Shown piece after piece: positions 42,939-52,753 of a stretch of 64,000 nucleotides of DNA. Numbering within the stretch: the stretch's first letter is position 1; each line of letters begins with the position of its first letter. The notes below the pieces were generated by a model. The model saw only the letters and a program-made list of their open reading frames with translations, ran no database searches and had not been told where the DNA came from. The translations under genes were made by a program, and so were the position numbers. Source of the DNA: Fredinandcohnia onubensis (GTDB taxonomy: Bacteria; Bacillota; Bacilli; Bacillales; Bacillaceae_L); the NCBI RefSeq assembly GCF_002734285.1, contig NZ_NSEA01000011.1:124001-188000 (forward strand), in the 5' to 3' direction.

Positions 42939-43874
42939 TTAGGAATAACTAGCAACTTGTTGACCTCTTTTTGCCTTCTCGTTCAAAGCATCTTGAAATA
43001 CACGGGCAATGTCTTCATTAATTGCAATTCCTTTTTCCTCTATCTCTCTAGGAACGACCGCATCTTTAGGGTTTATACTAATGTAGTAAGCACCTGGCAA
43101 ACTATAAGTCATCTCCCAAAATGGTTCTTTAATAAACATTGGTGTCATGGTACCAACGCCTAATTCCAGAAATAAAATCTTTTTATATTTGTTTTTCATG
43201 ATATATGCTTGGTATTTACTTAATTCGCTTTTGAAAAAGCTTCCTTGCAGGAACACACGTGATCGAACCCATGGTTCCATGTCCTGCCCACATTTTGGAC
43301 ATTTTGGTATCAAATCAGTAGGGATTCTAGTTCCCTCTATATTTGCGTACATTTCCTCAATCTGTTCTTTATTAAAGTAAACCTGATCATGACAAGAACC
43401 ACTGCATTGAAAATAACGCCAATCTCCTTGAATTGGAGAAACCTTCTCTTCAGGGAAAACCTTGGAAAACTGAGTATCCTGATTCGTTGTAACAATGAAA
43501 TAATCTTTATCTTGAAGTAGTTGATGTAAATCAAGATAGGTCTGACCGAATTTGGAATCATAGACAAACTTGATTAAAGTTGCAATATAAGCCCAGCGTT
43601 CTTCTTTTGTTGAAAAACGATAATAGAAGCCATAAAATATATTTTCGATATTATATTTTTCTGCAAATTTTCCAAAGTGCTTCAGAAAAGTTTCGTCAGT
43701 CTGATACCAGTTGAATCCGGAAGCGGTAGACATGCCAGCAGCACCACCAACCACAATGGCATCAGCTTCTTCGATTTTCTGAAGTAATGTTTCTATATAA
43801 TCTTGATATAGTTTTTTTCCTCCTATCAATCTATCTAAATACATCACACATATATAACTCTCCCTCAAATACAA
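42939..43874 (-). CDS. SirTM-like sirtuin paralogue C (catalytic His replaced by Gln)
   Basis: Up to 311 residues. AIVVGGAAGMSTASGFNWYQ, TTNQDTQF (Asn131, Asp133), IQGDWRYFQC (Gln149 in place of His) and zinc cysteines 157, 161, 192 and 195. The start is uncertain: an ideal AGGAGG lies seven bases before a CTA codon (the LYQDY position) where paralogue B has its N-terminus, so the ancestral start may have mutated. Translation would then begin upstream at the ATG at 43844 or at 43874. First gene of the tandem, divergent from the HxlR regulator. Confidence 0.85.
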   Translation of the reverse strand: MYLRESYICVMYLDRLIGGKKLYQDYIETLLQKIEEADAIVVGGAAGMSTASGFNWYQTDETFLKHFGKFAEKYNIENIFYGFYYRFSTKEERWAYIATLIKFVYDSKFGQTYLDLHQLLQDKDYFIVTTNQDTQFSKVFPEEKVSPIQGDWRYFQCSGSCHDQVYFNKEQIEEMYANIEGTRIPTDLIPKCPKCGQDMEPWVRSRVFLQGSFFKSELSKYQAYIMKNKYKKILFLELGVGTMTPMFIKEPFWEMTYSLPGAYYISINPKDAVVPREIEEKGIAINEDIARVFQDALNEKAKRGQQVASYS

Positions 43875-43945
43875 AGTAAAATCAGGAGGTTTAATTTATT
43901 TTTTGTATAGAAACACTGCTTTACTTGTTTCTGAATGTATTATAT

Positions 43946-43992
43946 AGTTGGTATAACTCAACAAACAAGTATGCACTTTTAAGACACATACT
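43946..43992. promoter_or_regulatory. Candidate HxlR operator region
   Basis: AGTTGGTATAACT (43946-43958) and AGTATG/CATACT (43968-43973, 43987-43992) are two small inverted repeats in the region between the HxlR gene and the sirtuin genes. Confidence 0.35.
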
Positions 43993-44010
43993 ATCTAGGA
44001 GGATAGTGTA

Positions 44011-44370
44011 ATGATGGAAAAATCCAAGGTTAATGTTTTTGATAGTAACGAGAAGATTACTGATAGCCAAGAACCTTTTTTTGGTTACACCCTCTCCATT
44101 ATCAGCGGTAAATGGAAACTGCTAATTATTTACCATTTATCAAATCACGGTACGGTCCGCTATAATGAACTTCAGCGCATGTTAGGCAAGATAACCTATA
44201 AAACCCTCAGTACTACATTAAAAGAAATGCAGAATGATGGTTTAGTACATCGTGAGGAATATCCACAAATTCCGCCAAAGGTTGAATATAGCCTTACTGA
44301 AAAAGGGCAAAGTCTTTGGCCAATAATTCAAGGAATGTGCCAATGGGGAGAACATAATAAAGAAAATTAA
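44011..44370 (+). CDS. HxlR-family transcriptional regulator
   Basis: 119 residues, winged helix of the HxlR type: FFGYTLSIISGKWKLLIIYHLSNHGTVRYNELQRMLGKITYKTLSTTLKEMQNDGLVHREEYPQIPPKVEYSLTEKGQSLWPII. HxlR proteins often respond to redox or aldehyde signals and control the neighbouring divergent gene, here the sirtuin cluster. No extra cysteine suited to redox sensing is obvious apart from one near the C-terminus. SD GGAGGATAGTG before the ATG. Own terminator downstream. Confidence 0.92.
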   Translation: MMEKSKVNVFDSNEKITDSQEPFFGYTLSIISGKWKLLIIYHLSNHGTVRYNELQRMLGKITYKTLSTTLKEMQNDGLVHREEYPQIPPKVEYSLTEKGQSLWPIIQGMCQWGEHNKEN

Positions 44371-44377
44371 TGGAGCA

Positions 44378-44420
44378 AAAAGGGTATAACCTCTCAGTAT
44401 TTGAGGAGTTATACCCTTTT
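44378..44420. terminator. Bidirectional intrinsic terminator
   Basis: AAAAGGGTATAAC and GTTATACCCTTTT form a 13-bp stem with an inner CTC/GAG helix, between convergent genes. Confidence 0.9.
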
Positions 44421-44421
44421 T

Positions 44422-44865
44422 TTATTTTGTGGTAGCTAACGGATTCTGTTGTTTAATCTCCTGTATAGATAAATGCATACTATAATTCCCATATTCGAGA
44501 AGTTCATTAAGAAAAAGATTTAACTGTTCTTGGGATTTTACCTTTATTTTTAAGTGGTAACAACCTTCCCCCGATACCCGGTGAACTTCAAGTACATCAT
44601 TTCGATCATGAACAAAACGTATAAACGAATCATGATTTGCTGTTTTCATATAAATAATAACAAACGCTGTATAGGAGAGTCCTAATTTCATTTCATCTAC
44701 TAGTAGAGTGTAGGCTTTAATTACACCACTATCCTCTAGTTTTTTGATCCGATTCCCTACTGCCTGTCCTGTCATATGAATTTGTTCGCCTAGGTCTTTC
44801 CATTGAATACGCGAATTTTCGGATAGTAATCGTAAGATCTGAAAATCAATGTTATCTAGTTCCAT
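44422..44865 (-). CDS. Lrp/AsnC-family transcriptional regulator
   Basis: 147 residues. N-terminal winged HTH (IDFQILRLLSENSRIQWKDLGEQIHMTGQAVGNRIKKLEDSGVI) and a C-terminal RAM effector domain (LEVHRVSGEGCYHLKIKVKSQEQLNLFL). Closest in style to the YezC-type Bacillus regulators. It is divergent from an isochorismatase-family gene with a 119-bp shared promoter region, and probably regulates that gene and itself. ATG start with AAGGAAT upstream. Confidence 0.92.
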   Translation of the reverse strand: MELDNIDFQILRLLSENSRIQWKDLGEQIHMTGQAVGNRIKKLEDSGVIKAYTLLVDEMKLGLSYTAFVIIYMKTANHDSFIRFVHDRNDVLEVHRVSGEGCYHLKIKVKSQEQLNLFLNELLEYGNYSMHLSIQEIKQQNPLATTK

Positions 44866-44984
44866 AATAAATTCCTTTCACCATGAAATGATTTAAGCTA
44901 AAAGTGTTTCATCAAAGTATCGATAGAAATTTTAATAGCAGTTATCATTGTAATGTACCAAAAATTATAAATGAGGTGGAATAA

Positions 44985-45539
44985 ATGAGTACAGCTTTAA
45001 TTATTGTCGATATACAAAATGACTATTTTGCAAATGGTAAGATGGAATTAGTCAACCCTGATAAAGCAGCCGCTAATGCAGCTAAAGTTCTTGATTGGTT
45101 TAGACAAAATAACAAGGATAATATCTTCCATGTTCAGCATATCGCAGCTAGCCCAGAGTTAGGCTTCTTCCTTCCAAATACAGAAGGCGCAGAAATACAT
45201 GAAACTGTTCTACCATTAGAGCACGAAAACCTTATCATAAAAAATTTCCCTAACAGCTTTTTGAAGACCGATTTAGAAAGCAAGTTAAGAGAAAAAGGCG
45301 TAACCAAGGTAGTGGTTGTAGGTATGATGACACATATGTGTATTGATGCAACAGTTCGTGCGGCAGTTGATCTAGGTTTTGAAACTTTACTAATCGAAGA
45401 TGCATGTGCAACTAGAGATTTGGAATATCAAGGTAAGGTTGTACCAGCTGAACAGGTGCATACTGCGTTTGTCAGTGCGGTTGGTAGTTTGTACTGTGCT
45501 GTAAGTTCGACTGAGGAATTCCTAGAACAGAAGAACTAA
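44985..45539 (+). CDS. Isochorismatase-family cysteine hydrolase
   Basis: 184 residues. Catalytic Asp9 in LIIVDIQNDYF, a Lys in the IIKNFPNSF region and the nucleophile Cys in GMMTHMCIDATVRAA (~119). It lacks the nicotinamidase metal motif DxHxxxDxxFxxWPxH seen in the pncA at 38229, so it acts on another amide or vinyl ether substrate. ATG with GAGGTGG SD. Divergent from the Lrp-type regulator; terminator downstream. Confidence 0.9.
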   Translation: MSTALIIVDIQNDYFANGKMELVNPDKAAANAAKVLDWFRQNNKDNIFHVQHIAASPELGFFLPNTEGAEIHETVLPLEHENLIIKNFPNSFLKTDLESKLREKGVTKVVVVGMMTHMCIDATVRAAVDLGFETLLIEDACATRDLEYQGKVVPAEQVHTAFVSAVGSLYCAVSSTEEFLEQKN

Positions 45540-45547
45540 ATAAGTAC

Positions 45548-45584
45548 AAAAGGGAGTTTGTTTAAATACAAGCTCCCTTTTTTG
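45548..45584 (+). terminator. Intrinsic terminator
   Basis: AAAGGGAG and CTCCCTTT around a 17-base loop that itself pairs TTTGT with ACAAG-like bases, followed by T6. Confidence 0.8.
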
Positions 45585-45753
45585 TCGTTGAAAAAATCAA
45601 TTTCTCAACTTCAAATGAAAAATCAGGCTTTTTTTGATCATAAGATAATTCCGCTTCGTGTGAGAATCTCCCTTTTTCCTTATGAAAAAAACAAAAATGA
45701 TAGATACATATAAATTAAGAAAACCAATAGCTCTCTTTTTCCATTTTTAAAAA

Positions 45754-47163
45754 TTAACTTTTGCTATCAGAAATACTTCTAAAATCACCACTATGCAACT
45801 TCGTTTTTTTCGTTTCGCTTTTTGTTACATAGAGGATTCCAGGAATTAAAATGACGGATATCACAATTAATATGATAGCAAGCCAATTCAGGTTTGTATC
45901 GTTGACCCCTGTTGCAAACATTAATCCAAACACACTTGATGCAAGGATATTACCGATGAATCGTGATGTTAAAAATAAACCTGATGCCGTACCACTTTCC
46001 GAAACAGAAACAAATGAATAAAGCAACGTTTGTAACCCTATATGCAAAATACCATTACTCAACCCGACCGTAGCCAACACAATTACGATTAAATAAAGTG
46101 GTGAGCTCTTCGCAACAGTCATTAATAGAATAACGCCCGCTAAACCAAGTAGAACGGCTGAAAGAAGAGGAATTCGATATCCCACTTTTTCAATCCAGCA
46201 TGTTGCAATTGGTGTGATGATCATTGAAAAGATCGACAACGACAGCATCAAAATCCCTGTAAGTCGAGGGCTGAGTTCAACTCCTGTTTGTAAATAAGTT
46301 GGCATGGATAAAAGAATCGCAAAGAAGATTAATGTAGCAAAAATATATTGAACAAATACGAGTGAGATATTTGGATTTTCTTTTAAGATAACGACATCGA
46401 TGAAAGGTGCTGATTTCTTTTTCTCAACAAAATAAAATACGAAACTAAGCACAATAGCACCAGCTAATGCCCATATATCTATACCGCTTTTTAAAGTTTG
46501 TAGAAAATAAATCCATAAAGTAATTAAGAAACTGAAGGAAATAATCCCCATACCATCCCATTTAAAGGTTTTCTGCGAATTTTTTTGATCTTTTGGAATA
46601 AAAAAGAATGCAAGGATGGCTGAAAGCGCGATAATCGGAAGATTCACATAGAAGATCACTTTCCAGCCACCGTGCGTAATTAACAGCCCACTGATTGTCG
46701 GCCCTAATGCGGATGAGGTCGTAGCAAAAACAGATAGTGAACCGATGACACGATTTTGATTCTTTTTAATATAGGAACGAACCATTCCAATCCCCGCAGG
46801 GAAAAGAGCAGACGTACCAACCGCTTGAATGGCTCTCATCCCTAGCAGGGTTAACATATTTTGAGATAATGGGGCAAGAAGGGAAGATATACTCACTAAT
46901 AGTAATCCAATTAGAAAGATTTTCTTCCTTCCATAAAAATCGCTCAGTTTTCCAACGAGTGGCAGGAAAATTGCACACACGATGAAGTATGATGCGATTA
47001 ACCATGTGATGTCACTTGCTGTAAGCGAAAACTCATGTTGAATTTCTGGCAATGCTACAGTAATCATCGAAGTGTTTAACGGATTTAATACAGTCCCCAA
47101 AGTGATCGCTGTAATGAATAGTTTTTGATGTTTAACAAGTGAACCACTTTTTGTTTCTAGCAT
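45754..47163 (-). CDS. MFS drug-efflux transporter, DHA2 type, copy 2
   Basis: 469 residues from the ATG at 47163 (AAGGAGA SD about ten bases upstream); the open frame extends into the end of bglH. Motif A GKLSDFYGRKK and opening LNPLNTSMITVALPEIQHEF are almost the same as in the copy at 7435-8790. Roughly 14 membrane segments. The C-terminus carries an extra basic/serine tail (SETKKTKLHSGDFRSISDSKS). Substrate unknown. Follows bglH by 52 bp on the same strand, so read-through from the bgl operon is possible. Confidence 0.9.
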   Translation of the reverse strand: MLETKSGSLVKHQKLFITAITLGTVLNPLNTSMITVALPEIQHEFSLTASDITWLIASYFIVCAIFLPLVGKLSDFYGRKKIFLIGLLLVSISSLLAPLSQNMLTLLGMRAIQAVGTSALFPAGIGMVRSYIKKNQNRVIGSLSVFATTSSALGPTISGLLITHGGWKVIFYVNLPIIALSAILAFFFIPKDQKNSQKTFKWDGMGIISFSFLITLWIYFLQTLKSGIDIWALAGAIVLSFVFYFVEKKKSAPFIDVVILKENPNISLVFVQYIFATLIFFAILLSMPTYLQTGVELSPRLTGILMLSLSIFSMIITPIATCWIEKVGYRIPLLSAVLLGLAGVILLMTVAKSSPLYLIVIVLATVGLSNGILHIGLQTLLYSFVSVSESGTASGLFLTSRFIGNILASSVFGLMFATGVNDTNLNWLAIILIVISVILIPGILYVTKSETKKTKLHSGDFRSISDSKS

Positions 47164-47215
47164 AGCTTTACAATCTCCTTTCGAGATAAATACCCAGGAT
47201 CTATTCTCGAAAACT

Positions 47216-48619
<1,404 letters not shown>

Positions 48620-48686
48620 TCATCCTTCCATTTTATTAATGAAAGGGTATAGCTGCTTTTTATAAGCAACTATCCCCTAAATAAAA

Positions 48687-50564
48687 TTACGCCAGTTTTA
48701 GTAACGCTTCTCCAACTTGTACATTTTTTCCGGTAATCCCTAAGACATCCGAATAATTTGAGGAATTTGTAATAATAAAAGGTGTAATAATGTCATACCC
48801 TTCATTTTTAATTCCTTCAATATCGAATTCTAGTAATAGATCGCCTTTTTTAACGGTTTGTCCCTTTTCTACTTTTGGTGTGTAATAACGACCACCCAGT
48901 TTTACTGTGTCAATACCGACATGAATCAGTAGTTCAGACCCATTATTACCAGTAATCCCTATAGCATGATGCGTATCAAAGAACGCCGTTACGGATCCAT
49001 CAACTGGTGCAAAGATTTTTCCTTCCTCAGGAATAATGGCGACTCCTCTTCCTAAGATACCTTCAGCAAAAACATCATCACTGACCTCTGCAAGTTCAAC
49101 AGACTTTCCTTTAATCGGTGAAAAAATTACGTCATTTGAAACGATATTTACAACTTTTTCTTCTTTTGTTTCTGATTTCTCTTGTTTAAGTGCTACTTCA
49201 TCATCTTCTTTAATGCCAAGAATAAATGATACGGCAAATGAAACGACAAATGCTAAGATACAACCTATGATTGCATAGATTAAAATAGTAAAGCTGTCTG
49301 GCCCGATATAAGCAGGAAGTGCAAGTAGGCCAGGAGCAACTTGTGCATATCTACCAACTCCCATAATTCCAATGAACAGACCTGCAACTCCCCCACCTAT
49401 CATGGCAGCAATTAATGGTCGCTTAAATCGCAGGTTAATACCATAAAGGGCTGGTTCTGTAATCCCTAAAACAGCTGTAAAACCAGTTGAAGTTGCTAAT
49501 GCTTTAATTTCAGTATTTTTTGTTCGTAGTGCAACAGCTAACGCTGCTCCACCTTGGGCAATATTAGAAACCATCATCCCTGGGCCAGCAACTGTGTCAT
49601 AACCATCTGTAGCTAGCATATTAATACCAATTGGAATTAAACCGTAATGCATACCCGTCATGACCAATAAAGGAGTAAATGCTCCAACTAATGTTGGAAC
49701 AAGCCAACTTACGTGTGAATTAAGGAAAGTAATAATGGAACCAAGTCCGGCACCAAGAAAGTTTCCTAATGGTCCAATCGCAATTAATGTAACCGGTGCA
49801 ACAATTAAAATTGTCAATACTGGTGCTAGAATGAAACGAGCTGACTTAGGAACAACTTTGTTAACAAATGGTTCAACATATGACATAAACCAAATGGCTA
49901 AAATGATCGGAATGACAGATGATGAATACGTAACAATGGAAACTGGAAGACCAAAGAAAGAAATGCCTTCCCCTGTTTCTTTTGCTGTGTTCATCATTGA
50001 AATAAATGCAGGGTGAACAAGTATTCCACCTATCACCATCGCAATATATTGATTCACTTTAAATTTCTTAGCTGCTGAAGATGCTAAGAGGATTGGCAAG
50101 AAATAAAATCCTGCATCGCCCATAAAATTCAAAATTTGATAGGTTTGTGAATCAGTTGTCACCAATTTAAAAGTAACCAGTAGTGCAATGACAGCTTTTA
50201 ACATACCGACACCAACAAGTGCAGGGACAATTGGAACAAACATACCTGCAATGGTATCTAAAATTTTTGCAATTGTGCTTTTATTTTCTTCATCTTGTGT
50301 ATCTGAACTAGCATCATTTAGATTCCCTATTTTGGAGAGTTCTTTATATACATTTGAAACATCATTTCCAATAATGACTTGGAACTGTCCACCCTTGTTT
50401 ACAACACCAACTACACCTTTTGTTGCCTTAAGTACATCTATATTTGCTATTTTGTCGTCTTTTAAATTAAAACGGAGACGTGTCGCACAATGTGAGACTG
50501 CTGAAACGTTTTCTTTTCCTCCAACATTTTCCAAAATCGTAGTGGCAAGACCCTTAAAATCCAT
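48687..50564 (-). CDS. bglP: Beta-glucoside PTS transporter EIIBCA
   Basis: 625 residues from the ATG at 50564 (GAGGGGGAA SD); the frame runs to 50627. Domain order: EIIB (1-~85, phosphorylated Cys26 in SHCATRLRFN), EIIC (~100-455, about ten membrane segments), EIIA (~485-625, HVGIDTVKLGG with the active His). Imports and phosphorylates aryl-beta-glucosides such as salicin or arbutin. Preceded by a RAT/terminator, so its expression needs LicT. Confidence 0.96.
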   Translation of the reverse strand: MDFKGLATTILENVGGKENVSAVSHCATRLRFNLKDDKIANIDVLKATKGVVGVVNKGGQFQVIIGNDVSNVYKELSKIGNLNDASSDTQDEENKSTIAKILDTIAGMFVPIVPALVGVGMLKAVIALLVTFKLVTTDSQTYQILNFMGDAGFYFLPILLASSAAKKFKVNQYIAMVIGGILVHPAFISMMNTAKETGEGISFFGLPVSIVTYSSSVIPIILAIWFMSYVEPFVNKVVPKSARFILAPVLTILIVAPVTLIAIGPLGNFLGAGLGSIITFLNSHVSWLVPTLVGAFTPLLVMTGMHYGLIPIGINMLATDGYDTVAGPGMMVSNIAQGGAALAVALRTKNTEIKALATSTGFTAVLGITEPALYGINLRFKRPLIAAMIGGGVAGLFIGIMGVGRYAQVAPGLLALPAYIGPDSFTILIYAIIGCILAFVVSFAVSFILGIKEDDEVALKQEKSETKEEKVVNIVSNDVIFSPIKGKSVELAEVSDDVFAEGILGRGVAIIPEEGKIFAPVDGSVTAFFDTHHAIGITGNNGSELLIHVGIDTVKLGGRYYTPKVEKGQTVKKGDLLLEFDIEGIKNEGYDIITPFIITNSSNYSDVLGITGKNVQVGEALLKLA

Positions 50565-50604
50565 GAGTTTTTCCCCCTCATTAATATCCTTTATCTTTAA
50601 TTTT

Positions 50605-50691
50605 AGGCAAAAATAAAAACCCACCATCTATGGAAGAAATCACAACATTTCTTTTCCAAAGTTGGTGGGTATAGCCTTACGTAACAATCCC
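50605..50691 (-). terminator. RAT antiterminator overlapping the bglP leader terminator
   Basis: On the minus strand the RAT-like GGATTGTTACGTAAGGCTAT (ending near 50671) overlaps the terminator's left arm ACCCACCA (50663-50670). The right arm TGGTGGGT (50619-50626) is followed by TTTTATTTTT. LicT bound to the RAT would prevent the terminator. Confidence 0.8.
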
Positions 50692-50710
50692 ATTGTATCC
50701 TATTAAATTG

Positions 50711-51565
50711 TTATATACTTTCATCGGTGACTCTTCTTATATGAATGGCGAGATAAACAATCTCATCATCTGTCAACCGACAATTCATTTCATTATAAAC
50801 ATATTCTTCAATACGTTTGGCACATTTATATTCATTAGGATACTTTGTCTTAATAACATCGATAAATCCTAAATCATCTCTGATAATCTCTTTTCCACTG
50901 TTTAATCTTCGAACAAAGTATTTTAAATGTGTCATAAACCTTTCATAGTGTATGGAATTTTCATTCAAATCAACACCATAATGGTATTTGACAATATCTA
51001 AAATTTTCTTAAGTCTCTTAGTCATTTGTATTGTTTCCTGAATCTTTACGGTATCATCCATTTGTGCGTTAACTAAATGAATTGCAATAAAACCCGCTTC
51101 AGAATCATGTAATCTTACACCATGTCTTTTTTCGATAATATTTAAACCTTCCTTACCGATTAAGTACTCGTGATTATAAAATCGATCGATTTCCCATAAT
51201 AAAGCATTACGAACAGTAATACCTTTTTTAGCTCGATCTATCGCGTGATAAATATGATCAGTAAGACCTAACCAAATTGTATCATCAAGCTTTTTATTAA
51301 GGGAATTACTAGCAAATTTTATAATTTCATTTGTTGTACGGACATATGTGTATGGAATATTTGAAAGCAGTACTTCTAGATAATTTCCCTGGTCTTCTTC
51401 GCCTTCAATGATATAAATTTTTTCGATTAGTGATTCATCGATTACATCATCTACTTGTTTCTTAAAACCAAGGCCTTTACCCATGACAAGGACTTCTTTT
51501 CCATCTTTGTGAGAACGAACTAAATTATTGTTTAGGACTTTATCAATTTTCATAGTACCACTCAT
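50711..51565 (-). CDS. licT: BglG-family transcriptional antiterminator LicT
   Basis: 284 residues. N-terminal CAT RNA-binding domain (MKIDKVLNNNLVRSHKDGKEVLVMGKGLGFKK, ~5-60), PRD1 (~70-170) and PRD2 (~175-280), with the PRD histidines in LTDHIYHAID, EKRHGVRLHDSEAGFIAIHLVN and the C-terminal YLAIHIRRV. Binds RAT RNA to allow transcription when beta-glucosides are present. Two candidate RAT sites, one before this gene and one before bglP, imply positive autoregulation. Start ATG at 51565 or at 51553. Confidence 0.95.
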   Translation of the reverse strand: MSGTMKIDKVLNNNLVRSHKDGKEVLVMGKGLGFKKQVDDVIDESLIEKIYIIEGEEDQGNYLEVLLSNIPYTYVRTTNEIIKFASNSLNKKLDDTIWLGLTDHIYHAIDRAKKGITVRNALLWEIDRFYNHEYLIGKEGLNIIEKRHGVRLHDSEAGFIAIHLVNAQMDDTVKIQETIQMTKRLKKILDIVKYHYGVDLNENSIHYERFMTHLKYFVRRLNSGKEIIRDDLGFIDVIKTKYPNEYKCAKRIEEYVYNEMNCRLTDDEIVYLAIHIRRVTDESI

Positions 51566-51623
51566 AGCTTGACATCTTCCTTACTTTAATTTACAACGCC
51601 TTGCTACAAAACTATTATAAATT

Positions 51624-51651
51624 GGTATAGCCTGCCGAACAGTAACAATCC
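51624..51651 (-). promoter_or_regulatory. RAT antiterminator site upstream of licT
   Basis: Minus strand GGATTGTTACTG then TTCGGCAGGCTATACC, matching the LicT-class RAT (GGATTGTTACTG...GCAGGC.AAACC). The downstream hairpin that would act as terminator is weak (GCTA/TAGC). Confidence 0.75.
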
Positions 51652-51690
51652 AATTAATATATTTATTTGTGTATTTATATTATCCCCAAA

Positions 51691-51704
51691 TGAAAACGAT
51701 GTCA
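51691..51704. promoter_or_regulatory. cre (CcpA site) upstream of licT
   Basis: TGAAAACGATGTCA fits the cre consensus TGWNANCGNTNWCA at every fixed position. It places the beta-glucoside operon under carbon catabolite repression. Confidence 0.75.
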
Positions 51705-51840
51705 ACTATTTGTTTATAAATGAACTCTCTTCTGCCCTAGAAGACTCCCACCTCTATGGCTGATAAAATATTTATTATTTAATTATACTATTTTAATTCC
51801 ATTGCTGCGAAATGCATTTACAACAACAGGTTCGACCGAA

Positions 51841-52551
51841 TCATCCATCCCCTGTATTACCTTCCTTTTTAATAGCATCAATAAACTCACACCCCTTTTC
51901 AAGAAGTGCTGCATCCACCCACGTTCTGTCCCAGATACCATTTTTGATTGCCGCTATTATTTCTGCTTCTTTTGCTACCGTTTTACGTGCTTTCTCTAGG
52001 ATCTCTGATGCATCTTTAGGATTGATGACCACAACACCATCGTCGTCCCCGACCAAAATATCACCTGGATTAATCGTGACACCATCACAAGAAATCGGAA
52101 TGTTGATTTCACCTGGTCCATCCTTATATGGACCAGCAGGCGTTACACCCGCTGCATACACAGGAATCGACATTTGTTTGATTACTCCCGCATCTCGAAT
52201 CGCTCCGTCGATAATAAATCCGGCTATTCCTCGTTTCTGTGCCCAGGTAATCATTAATTCGCCAATTAATGCATTTGTGGTATCTCCTTGTCCATCCACC
52301 ACAATGACATCGCCGGGAGATGCCAAATCAATCGCTTTATGTAACAGCAAATTATCACCAGGTCTTGTTTTTACTGTAAAAGCACTCCCAATGAGTGGTG
52401 TGGTATTGTATGGTCTAATTTTTCTACCAATACAGGATGTCCGGTTCATGTTATCTGCAATATTCGCAACGGGAATCCCTTTAAAAGCATCAACCAAATT
52501 ACGAAGTGGTCGTTCAAACTCACTATGTATTCGAAAGCCTACATTACCCAT
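51841..52551 (-). CDS. RraA-like family protein (HMG/CHA aldolase-like)
   Basis: 236 residues. RraA/DmtH fold: VANIADNMNRTSC, GSAFTVKTRPGDNLLLHKAID, DGQGDTTNALIGELM, GIAGFIIDGAIRDAGVI (Arg-Asp of the active site) and GDILVGDDDGVVVINP. Metal-dependent pyruvate aldolases (4-hydroxy-4-methyl-2-oxoglutarate aldolase) and RNase-E regulators share this fold; in Gram-positives an aldolase-type role is more likely. ATG with GAAAGGTGTATG upstream. Monocistronic. Confidence 0.88.
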   Translation of the reverse strand: MGNVGFRIHSEFERPLRNLVDAFKGIPVANIADNMNRTSCIGRKIRPYNTTPLIGSAFTVKTRPGDNLLLHKAIDLASPGDVIVVDGQGDTTNALIGELMITWAQKRGIAGFIIDGAIRDAGVIKQMSIPVYAAGVTPAGPYKDGPGEINIPISCDGVTINPGDILVGDDDGVVVINPKDASEILEKARKTVAKEAEIIAAIKNGIWDRTWVDAALLEKGCEFIDAIKKEGNTGDG

Positions 52552-52753
52552 ACACCTTTCATTCTCCCTTCATCTACACGCCGCATTTCACGACACTTAA
52601 TAGATAATATTTAGGACTTATACGATTTATACGAAAAAGGCGATAAATTCCATGTTGGATAATGTTCTTTACTCGTTTGATTCTTCACGTTATGCATAAT
52701 TTGGTAACACAAACAAATCCTAACAGCATCGGAATTAATTTGGTGGTGTTGGG

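Noticed and set aside
41021-43874. Three ordinary sirtuin deacetylases (CobB/SrtN type)
   Set aside because: The catalytic His is replaced by Glu or Gln in all three.
44985-45539. Second nicotinamidase
   Set aside because: It lacks the metal-binding Asp-x-His...Trp-Pro-x-His motif present in the pncA at 38229.
51812-52600. 262-codon plus-strand frame
   Set aside because: It is antisense to the RraA-like gene, which has clear motifs and a proper start.
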